Shown: positions 48,701-60,700 of the stretch, piece by piece
Position numbering within the stretch: position 1 is the stretch's first letter
Layout of the letters: every line of letters starts with the position of its first letter
Assembly (NCBI GenBank): GCA_964019165.1
Contig: OZ025280.1
Coordinates: 7,806,428-7,870,427 of the forward strand
Direction: 5' to 3'
DNA length: 64,000 nucleotides
Source: Mastigias papua
Lineage: Eukaryota; Cnidaria; Scyphozoa; Rhizostomeae; Mastigiidae
The notes under the pieces: generated by a model
What the model saw: the letters and a program-made list of their open reading frames with translations, nothing else
Database searches by the model: none
What the model was told of the DNA's origin: nothing
Position numbers and translations under genes: made by a program

Positions 48701-51700
48701 ACAAGCAAAACTCGCATAGCAATTAAGGTTAAAAATCCTATCCTTTATCTAGACCTTCGTAAATTTATATGTTTGATGTTCATATAGTTTATAGATATTA
48801 TGTCTACGGTTAGTTCGTTTGAATTACTATCTTAAACAATACTACTGTAAATACCAACTATAGATGTTGAATAAACAAGGGTATGTGCGACAGTGATGCC
48901 GGCCAGGTCCCATAGCGAGATCCTGCCTAATCATCTATCGGTTTAGGAAAGCTGGTTGGCCCGTTAAATGAGATCTAACATGAACACTGCTGAGATCTCG
49001 GTAAACTGACAAAAAACTTTACTAGACTAGAAAGAAAAGTCAAAAACAACTTCGTAAATTTATAGATATGATGTTCATTGGTTGGCCCGTTTAATGAGAT
49101 CTAACATGAACACTGCTGAGATCTAGGTAAACTGACAAAAAACTTTACTAGACTAGAAAGAAAAGTCAAAAGCAACTAGGTCATTCCCCATATCATAAGC
49201 AATAGCCAATGGGTATGAAGTTTGGGGCTGGAATAATGGAATGTACTCAAAAATTCAAATCTTGGAAAGCGAAATTTCTCAAGTGACAGTTTCCAACTCA
49301 GAAGGCGGGCTGGAATTCGTCCACATGAACAAAGTCAGAAATTCGTCTCGTGAAGTGAGTTGGTTCAGTTAGCAGGGTCACATGAAAAGGCCTGCAAAAG
49401 TAGATTATACGCATTTTTACAAGCAAATGCTTTATAAGCAAGGTATTACTCATTAAGGAAAAAACGTAACGAATGTCCAGTACTGGACCGGAGACTGCGA
49501 AGGAATGTGAAAAATTAGAACTTTGAATAGGCACGTTTTTTATTATGTATTTCAACAACAAATACCGAAGTAAAGCACACAGGGGTATTCAATACTTATA
49601 TTCAATATTCTTCACTTATTCAATTTTACTCGTCTTCTGATAGCTTTACTGCACAATGTTCCCTTGTATTTAAGTATATTTTAAAGAAGCGAACATCGAA
49701 CTTTTAAGGAATTGCAAAAGAATTTTGAGTAGTCAAATTTGGTCACGACTTAAGAAATATTCATTATTGAGCCATAGCTGGACTTGCCTATATAAGACAA
49801 TGTGTGCAGGCAAAGGTCTTTCTAATAAACATAAAAAGTTTACAACAAAACAAATATAACTACAATGTGCATTTGACTGTGTGCCACACAGCAGGAAAAC
49901 ACTCGGGGTCATCGTGTCCCCACTATGAGAGACACGTGCAATAAACAACAAGCACATGCCCAGAAACATATTTTGAAAGATACTTTATCATACCTATGCC
50001 CCTTCTTGCTGTTGTAGTAGCTTCCGGGTTATGACATTGAAATTTAAGTTTAAAATCGAGAGTAACCCCTAGGTTTTTATGCTCTGGTTTATTTACTATC
50101 ACTTCAGGTCCCAAACGACAGGGAGGATGGGATGGTGCAAGAGCAACCCGCTGCTCTCGCAAGAGAAATAACTTCTTCGGCTTTATCCACACTTCCATGC
50201 CCACAATCTCACCTTTTCAAGTTCCCTATTTAACTCCTCTGCTACTTTTTTAAGTTGTTTATACTAGAAAAAAGTTATCCTTGAGGCACCCCAGCAGAAA
50301 TTGATGCCCATAGCGAATTTTTTCCATTCAGTACAACCCGCTGCTTTCGATTTTCCAAGTAATTCCAAACTAAAGTGAGGAGGCTCCCACCGATGCCACT
50401 GTACTGTAATTTACATAATAAAGCGCTGTCCCAAACCCTGTCAAATGCCTTCGATAGGTCAAGAAAGACTTAATTTCACAGCTGGAAACTTCTTCGAACG
50501 CACTTGAAATCTTATGAGGCAAAGAACTTGTCAAATAAACCGAGATATCTCCTTATATTTTCAAAAGACAGTACTTCAGTTCAAAGCTAACACCAATAGT
50601 CATTAGAAACTCTAATCCGAGATGAACGGCAAAAGGAGGGTGTGGCACTCCTTACATCCACTATTTTACAACGCCATTGATTACCATTAACTACTATTTA
50701 AAGCTGCTAAGTCCATCCCTCACCAAAAAAGATCACTATTTATATATATATAATGCAATCTGACATATTGTCAACGAATTTAAGAGCATCGAATAAGTTT
50801 CACTGTACACAGAATCACGTAAATTAATTTGAAAATAGGAGCAAAAGTTTGAAATTCTGCAAAATCAACATGGAGGCTATACACGTAGAAATAAAACCAC
50901 TCACCGACAAGACAGAAGTTTTCAAAATCAAATTTTTGACTCTTGGTATGATGGAATGTTTCAATGACGAATAATCAATCATATGTACAAAGTTTGGGAT
51001 GATACTCAATACCAATTCCTGCAATCGAAAGAGAGAGCATTTACAACAAGATTTGTGATAATATAAAGGATTTGTTTTCTTTTTGGTTTAGTATGCTATG
51101 TTGGGAAAAGACCTTGAGGCCTATAGCAAAGTCACAAAAAGAGGAGGACATGAAGCGCTAAGTAGATAGCGAGATAGGATCAAATTTGCTGATTTTAGAT
51201 TCGACAGAAGACAATCCGCAGGATTCAAGGGAAGGAAAGGAAGGAAAGATGTTCCGTAAGTTTCGATCAAACGTTCCAACATTTAAGCCAACATTTCATC
51301 AAACATTCTACCCAACAATAGTAGGCAACTCAAGAAGAGTAGTCAGCCGATCCAACACTTGACCCAAAAACTCATCCACCACGTCGTCCCTGATGGCAGT
51401 GACAGCAAAACGTAACTATCTCGGCGCCTTCCAACAATGATCTAGTACGAAATATGTTCGGTGATATGCTGGATCGTTTGACGGAGGCTTTAGTTTACAA
51501 TTCTTGCAATAGGTGAACCTGATGGTTCGCCCATGTCTCACGGAATCATGAATAGTCCTGATATCATGTGAGCATTGTACTGTACGAGAAAGTATCTACA
51601 AAAGATGAAATAATCTGCAACCTAATGGAGATGAGAAAAAAGACTGAAGAGGTTTGGTGAAGCTGGAATTGCTAATGAAAGACTGAACATTACTCAGAAG

Positions 51701-54700
51701 ACAGAGAGAGGAGAACAACTTCAGACATGTGAACTGTACTCTAGAGAAGGAAAAATTTGGGATCTGTAAACAGTTCATAGCTGATAAGGTGAGAAGAAGC
51801 CACGGTCCCTCGACTTTATACTTATCAATGTTAAGTCTCATTTAGGCTTATCAGCAGGAGGTCAAGCAAAGAGCCACTGCTATGTTGACTTTAACACAGA
51901 ACAGAGATTTTAAGCCAAACACCAAAGACACCTACAGTCACTGCCAAAAGTCTTGCAGCACTTACATTAATTTCTGACTTGCAGAGCAAACTGCCCTACT
52001 CCCCCCTCAGAACAACGCTAAATTAATAGGGGATTACTTGCAGCAGACACATCGATTCGCAGTCAAATAGCAATCAGCAACTAAGCTTTGAGTTTCGACT
52101 GCAGAATATGGCCTTTTTCGACGAGATCTAGAGTATGCACGAGCAAAATGTCAGGTGTGCAACTGTGCACTTGATCTCAGGGGTACACTTGCAGTGCCTG
52201 TTTAATTTTTGGCTTAGAAAGTACAACCAGTTTAATTATTCTCTGTTGTTTCTCGTCATGGCAGGCTCTGTATCAAACAGCATGCAAGTCACCAGAGCAA
52301 TTTTTACTTCATTATTATCGTTATGTTAGTTGGAAAATATTCAAAGTAACTAAATAAACCACGCCCTGTCGCTTTTCAGCACCCTACCATGCCCATCTCC
52401 GGTGCGGAACTTGGAATTTGTTAGTTTCTGTGCACGAGCAACAAAGTCAAATCCATGAACTCATTCTTGTTACTTAGGGCTCAATGAATTCTATACTGGA
52501 CCATATGCCCATTATAGATGATGGAATGAATGTGGGAGCTAGTAATGTACGGTGCTGATCTAAGCCCATTAACATCGTTAAGTAAAACAGCTGCAACAAC
52601 GTTTTGAAAACTGCAACGGGCGGAAAGTATGAGGAATTTCTAGACAAAAATTCAGAGCGAAACTCAATTCAGGTTGAATTTTTTCATGCAAAGGCCATCT
52701 TAGCATCATAAGAATTATGGATGACGGTGAAGAGATTCGCCTACCTCCCTGATGTATTCAAACTAATCGCATGAAAAAGTGATAGCACGTATCCATGCTC
52801 TTACTCAAAGATATGCTTTGTAGTATACAGATTCAAGCAGAAAAATGCATACCTGAATTTGTATTGATTGAGAATCCATTGCTCTAAACACCATAGGCAG
52901 CACATGACTTTTTACATCTTCGCCTGGCGTCTTCTTTAAGAGCAACTCCATCTTTTGCATGAAAATCAACAACACCTATAACAGATCAAATCATGAAAAT
53001 TTGTCAGTGAACTTCACGCATACTTCACATCAAAACTAACAGTAAAAATGCCACAATTTTACAGGAGATGTCTAATTTGATAGTCCAAAATGGTTGTCAA
53101 AAGCACTTAACTTTGAGAATAAATTGAGAAGTAATCATTTTGCGACGTTGTGCAATAAGACTTCAGTATTTAATATTTGATGAGAAAACTCAATTATTAT
53201 TACTATTTGAGTATTTTCATCAAGTATGAGACAAATTACCTGAACAGGCTCTTGAACCGTAAAGATCTTTTTCAACTCTGGGAATATCAATTCGACGAAT
53301 TCCTGATTGGAACAGTCCTCGGCAATCAACAAAACATTTGGCAATACGAAAGGTATCATCGCATGGTTCGGAAATTCCAGGAACAAATGTGGAAGTACTC
53401 GTTGATGAATAACTCTCTGTCAGCGAAATAACACAAATGGTATAGTTGAAATAACTTTCGAAAACACCAGCTCTACAAAACACTCGAGATAAAATTAATG
53501 CAGAATAAACAATAGCAGGCTACAACAACAGACACTGAAATGAGCGCAAAAATAATGAAACATATTCAAAAGCCCGCTCATTCTGTCTCACAGAGAAAAT
53601 ATGGAAGCAAATAGAAAGCTAAAGCATGAGATGGTTAGAAAAGACTGGCAGTTCATACGGAGTCAAAAATAACGTTAGATCCAAAAAAGAACCAATAAGA
53701 TAATGCACACATTCATATCCAAATGGTCATGGAAATCTATCTGAAATTTATAGAAACTTTAAAGAATTCTTCAACCCCCAAAGCCAGGCTTCCATATCAT
53801 TGCAAGTGGAAGGGACGAGTCTCAGTCAATGCATAGGCGATGCCACAGAGAGGCTCACAAGGATACAGGAAGATTTTTAGAGTGATACTACCGACGTCCC
53901 CGTAGTGTATCGCCTACATCTAAATTCGAGATGGGAAGAAATGAGACGAGTTCAACTTTTGAGAATGCCTGTGATGTATTGCTGTTGTATCCCCGTCGGC
54001 TGATAATCCCCCCAGTTGCAAACACCGATATGTAAACCAGGCTTCGTAAGCCTATAAGATATCTGATATCCTGAGAAATCCCTAAGGCTCGCATCAAAGC
54101 AAATATTCAAAGAGGCGCAGATGGGGTAATAAGGCCTCCTTCTTCATTCTTTGCTAACACAACTTGTAACATACACACTACGAACGCGTTTTAACAACCC
54201 AACTACTAGACGTCACATTACATTCCAATTTGGCGGATCTACAAATACAAACTAAAAACCCACTACTTGCACGTTTTCCAATGGTGAATCAGTTACACAG
54301 GTAGACCTTTCTAGGCATTTTACTACACCGGGTCACCACGGGTTTATGGAAGATATAAGTGTACAAATTATAGATAGAGTTTTTGGCGATTCTAGGCAGA
54401 GGGAAGTATTCTGGTAATTCAAATTAAACAGTTTTAGCCTGATAGAACTCAATATCAAATATGCAAATATGTGGCTCTCTCTCTCCTTTTGTGTCTGGTT
54501 GGCTAGTTTTGACACATTAGTGTATACAACTATTGCTTTACTCCATTGTAGGTGTTTTCTCTATTCGTGAATAGTCTGTTGATAGTATAGAACTTCACTA
54601 TAGCACGAAAAAGCGGGAACATTCTTTTAGCATACTGAAAGCTTTTTTCATCCGACACTCGCTAGAGTATGAAACGTCGGATAACAACCGAGAGGTGAAA

Positions 54701-57700
54701 TGAAATATATAGGCAGATACGGATGCATATGATGTGATGAATAATGCGCCTAGTTGGCCCTATGATTGGCCAATCGGCACCTATTCACCACTGTTTACTT
54801 GAAGATTCCAAGTGAGAATATGAACTCTTTCTGCTTAGACAAGACTGGGTGTTGAGTCTTTATGAAGGAACGATCTTGCATGGCCCATGATCCAAAATTA
54901 TCGTCTGTATAAGTCTTTGCACATTCTGGAGTTGTAATATAATGCTATCCTATTGCTGAATCACAATTCATTTTAGGATTATTGTTTTTGTACATACGAG
55001 GTGGCTGCTCTCTAAGTGTATTGCCTTTCTCCCTTATGCTCGTTGGAACATGTTATATTATCCTGTCTGCTAGTCTCTTCATAGTGCGCCCTACGTACCG
55101 AGCTTCACATTGGAATGAAAATTCATAAACTACACAACTTTTTTGAGTGGTAGGAACGCTATCCTTTTTAGCAGATGGTAGCATGACCCTAGTATTGTAA
55201 ACAACACAGGGCTTGACAGCATAGAGGCAAGATGTAATGGCTTTACTAATTTGGTTTTCAAATTTTGATGAAACATTTCCAATCCAGAGCCATTTTTGGT
55301 AAAGTGGGCACTTTTCAGGGCCAAAAGTCTTTTTCTGTTGAAATTCTGGCTGGCTTTTCCTTAATGCAAGAAAGAAGGACATTTTCTGGATATCCATTGT
55401 CAATTAGCAGTTGTTCTATTGTGCCTAACCCATTGACAACTGCTACTTGACAATGGATATCCAGATGTCCTTCTTTCTTGCATAAAGGAAAAACTAGCCA
55501 ATATTTAATCAGAAAAAGAATTTATGAGTATGCGGGTATGTAACTATACAAGACGTTGAAAAAGTACCTCTAGAAAACAAGAGACCCTGGTTGAAGTCGG
55601 AAGAAAGAATCACCGAAAACGCAACAGATAACCTACTGTTTAGCTGTCTGGCGAGGTTTCAAATTAAGATCACTGATGGAAATAAATGCTAATTACAACT
55701 GGACCCCCGTAAAGTCCTAGAGGTATATCATAACCACATTCGAATGCTCAAGGTTAATATCAATTGTGTTGCCTTGGAAAACAAACAATGCTACTTAGCT
55801 GCCCAGTGCAGCAGCAAAAATCGCTAGAGAATACGTCAGAAGAGGCTAGAAGATTTAGCAAAGATGTGAGGAACTATTGGCAGTTTAACAAAAATGTAAC
55901 TTATGGCATTGATGTTGCTGTTTCTATATCTATATTCTTTCCCATGTTACTACTTTTAATGTTAAGCAATTTTCCGATTAAGAACACCAGTTAATAGACA
56001 GATATTCAGATTTCAAATAAGTAACATTCTCTCGGTAATAGATGGCCTACCAATGAAATATGATACGCAATATCAAGATGGTGTTTTGTCATCCATAAAT
56101 CAACCCAATGAGAAAATGCAGAACATATTTGTCACCTTGTCACGGACTGAAATTGTTGGCTAGTGATGTACTCAAAAGTATGTAATAGCTAATTTCCTAA
56201 TATGCTCAGCAATATATTGTGGACAAAAAGACTTATGCAGTATATCAAATTATTCGAACTGAAAAGCCAAATTTTATCCCGAAATCTAGAAATATCACTA
56301 GTTGACATTGTTCGATGGTAATCTCGCAAAAGTCCATTTGACTGCGTTGTAGTACCATACCAGAAATCAGTGAGATACATTGCACTAGCGTGGTCAAAGT
56401 GGCCAAAGTTGGTCCTAGAGATTTAAACTAGACCACTATATAAATTTTGTCTTCATTAAGTTTAAAAACTACCTTCAGCAGTTAGGGCAAATGACGGCCC
56501 ATTTAAATGCGAACAAGATCCAATCACTTGTTCATTCTTTTATTCCACAAAAATGATACACATCGAAAATTTCGAGAATACGGGGAAACAAACCTTTGGC
56601 AACTTTGAAAGTACTCTATGCAAGCCTTTAAAGAACTGCGACTTGGTCATTTCATCTCTTTGCACGAGCGTATGCAAATATTTCAGAGTCATTGCTGCTA
56701 CATCATCAAAAAATCTATGCTGCAAGAAAAGTTGAAAAGTCTATAAGCTGGCATAATATTATAATATGATATCATAATATCATATTATAATATGATTAAT
56801 CCATACGACTATGGAAAAATATTCATAGTAAATTGGAGACTACGAAAACAAATTGTATCTCACAAGGTTGATTGTACGTCACCTTTCCCCAAGTGTCCGT
56901 CACTGGTCACAGTATTGAGGCAAGCAAACATCTTGCAAACTACTATAAGCAGAAGCACCAAAGCCAAAAACAGGACAAAAAGGGTAGGTAAAAATTAGAA
57001 AGGACATTTTCAGTTGCTAGGTGGCTTAACCTAGAGGAACTAAGAGCAAAATATACAGCAATTCGACAATTTATTCATTTGCCCATTCCGCAACTCCTTA
57101 GAAAAAATTTGATATCTATTCCGTCAATATTCTTCCTCTCCATTCTTTCAAAATGGTTGATTTACACGGTATGGCTCAAAATTACTCTGTTCAGTTGAAC
57201 AGTTATATAATCATCTTCATAAAGGCATGTTTACCCCCTTTAATCCTGCCTCCTTGGCGATAAGACTGGTTCTAGTAAGAAGTCTGGTGCACAAACACCG
57301 TTTAACCTACCAATCTTTTATCTAGATGACTGTAAACAGGTATACATAGGCAATCCTGTCATTTCATATATACAAACTAATTTCGAAACCGCAGGAAAGG
57401 AAGGCAGTGACATATTGACTTTTAAGTGTCTGATGTTCCATATTATAAGCAATTAATTCAAAAAATCACAAGACTGGTTCAGAATGATTATACTTTGAAA
57501 AGGAACAAATAAACAAATCAACTGAGTCACATGATATATCAGAAAGCAAGCCGGTCATTATTACTCTCATTATCAATGCAACCTATCGTACTGCAGACAT
57601 ATTACGACCAAATCTTTGACCGTGTAGCAAATTAAAAATGCCTCATACAAATGAAAAGTGAGCATTAGTTTGCAAAACAGCAGAATTCAACGAAAGCTTG

Positions 57701-60700
57701 TATATACTTTAAATCATTCTAATCCCATGGTTTACCCTTTATTCTAGATATATGAAATTTAGCCTATTCTGTTTGTAGCTGCAGGTCCACATCAGCGCTA
57801 GTTGCCTTAAGGCTAACGCCCAACTACCAATTACATAATATCCGTATATAAAGGTGGCCTATAACAGGCAGCTATTCATTGCTCAACAGGAGAACGATAG
57901 GCTTTTCAAATTCTAGAAAAGCGGTTCCAAAACTTTTCAAACTATTTTACTATTTCAAATCAGGGTCCCCTGGACGGATACATATATGGTATGTGCTATG
58001 ACAGAAAGCAAATATCAACAGTGATACAGGTTAATAAAAAATGATTCAAGCAAGCGAAGGTGGCTTCTCGCGGCACCCAAAGCCTTCTGTGGTCCTGGAA
58101 GGGACCCCCGACCCCAGTTTGGGAGCCACTGCTCTAGAATGCGCTATCAAATTCTTTGTCTATTCCAATGCATGTTGTGTGAGTAAAGGAAAATTATGAA
58201 TCTAGTTTTGTCATGGCCGTGTCGATAGCGGAATGGTTGCCACAATTTGTCGATTATGTATGGATGTAAGCTCGTAAAATGAAAAGTAAGTAAGGGGCTC
58301 TTCTATTTGGAAAAAGAAATCGGGAATACCAAATACGTTGCGAGAAATCCAACTTTTTAATATTTTTAACTTTTCTAGCTTAAAGATTGTTTCAAGAAGC
58401 TTGAAAAAGGGCAATCAGTGGATTTAGCGTCATACTGATTGCAGCAAACCATTTATTGATGAGATAACATTCAGAATGCAGTCAAGAAAGATCTCTGTAA
58501 CTTGTTTCGGGGTCAATTCATTAACATACGCACCAAAATGGCGAAAATGTTACCCCTCCCCCTCAGTGCGCACATGTATACTTATTGAAAATCTCCTTCG
58601 TGAGTAGGCATTTCTACCCATCTGACCCCAACCCCAATCTCCCACTGAAAATGAAAAAAATTATAAAACACACGCACAGAAAGCGATTAGTTAGTAATTT
58701 TTCATACATACTTGGGTGTCTCAAACCACCTCCCCTTGTACAAAAGCGTACACTTCTGCTTGACTTCCACTCCCTTCATGCGTACATACTAAATGAATGA
58801 TACCTTCGTCCAAAAATATATATGTTAACAACTATTACTGCATATAAGACTGGACAAGACAAAATATCATATTACCTTGATTGTCTGATTCGCATCAGGC
58901 CGTACTCCAGGTGCAATACTCAAAAGTGAGTTGATGTGATCTCTCACAACAATTGGAACTTCCCTCATGTAATCACTACCAAGACGAGAAAACTGAAAGT
59001 AAATTGGGAACATACGTAATATTTCTGGCACGTTCTCTTCTTCTTTGTATTTTTAATGAATTTAAAAATATGAAGACAGAAAATGTTTGCAGCTAATAAT
59101 TCAAGCCCAATAAATCAGTCCAAGCTGAATACGATCAATGTGTGCCTCGTATAGAAAATATGACAACATGACAAAGCTAATGCATACTTTCCATTCTATA
59201 CATACCAAATGCAGATTTAACCTTTATAAAAGAACAGCTTCATACCAGTTTCTATTTCAATTCAACATTTCTAACTTAAAGTATAAACCACAATCAATCT
59301 CAATAATACAACACTCCTCAATATATTATACTGCCAAAACATCTACTCAAAGAGCCATCTTCTTGAGCATGGTAAATCCATTGCATTCAAAATTCAGTGC
59401 TGTGTAGAATTCACAGAGTTTAGCAACAATAAATATATATGTGCTAACGATAAATACTTATGTGGCGTCGTACTTGTTCAATGCATTTTTTATATGATTG
59501 GACATCATTACTGGCGTCAAAAGGTGTCTTCAATCGATTGTAAACAGCATTCATTAAACATCCAAATGAATACATGTCACTTGCGAATTCACGGGACTGA
59601 CAAAGAATATACTCCGGTGCCAGATAATTCAACTCTGGCTTTGCAATTACTGGCATTCTCGATTCCCAGCTAACAGTATTTTGCACTGCTTGCTATAAAT
59701 GAAAAATGAAGGTTTAGGGACAAAAATAAACAGACAAGAAGCTGGTGGAAAGAACTAGAGTTCATTCATAAAGATGGGCAGAGTCTATTTTGCACCAAAG
59801 CTCGGGGAACTGATGATGATACAGGTATGTATGCAAGCAATTGCTAAAACAATCCTCTTCAATTTGGAAATGAGACTTAAGTGCTGATTATAAACAATAC
59901 AGCCCATTATCATCACGTCAATAATTCAATAAGGCGTTCTAAAGAACCTTCACTTCAGATAGTGAATGTAGGAAGAGTTGCATCTTTTTATGCTGGGCTC
60001 TTGAAACAACATATATGTTCAAAACTTATCCGGATATTATAAGATACGTGATTGGTCCGGTAAGATAAGACGGCTAAAATAAATCCAGTTAAGTGACTGA
60101 AAATCATTTGATAATGAATGATAAGAAATGATCATACTGAATTCAATATTCGCAAAAACAAAACTCAAAATGGGCAAACAAAATGTGGAATGACATGCAA
60201 ATCAAACAGTCATAAGGTTAAGCCAGAGGATGGTAAGGGATGACATATTGAATATTAGGCTATAGAAAGGAGGAATGCAATGATTAACATTATACACTCC
60301 GATTCGATACTGAGATTTACAATTCATAACACCTGGGAAAGGTGTCAAATTTGAATGAAAGAAGTACCTCTGACGCAACAGCAAAGTTGAAACCAGCAAG
60401 TTTCCACTGTCCATCTTTCGTTATAAGGATGTTACTTGGCGTGATGTTCCCTTCAATTAATTTGGCATCATTGTGTATAAATGCTAATCCTTCTGCCACC
60501 TAAATCAAAGACATAAAACTAATCACCATCATCGTATCGAAACGTTTACAAAACAAGACAGCATATTTTCTAAATTCCCTGTGCTTTAGGTATATATGTG
60601 GTTTATATACTTAACAAAACCGAGTGTGGCTGTAACTCAATATGGTATGCTATGTATGATTACGTATATCTATCTATATGTATATATTTACCAAGACACT

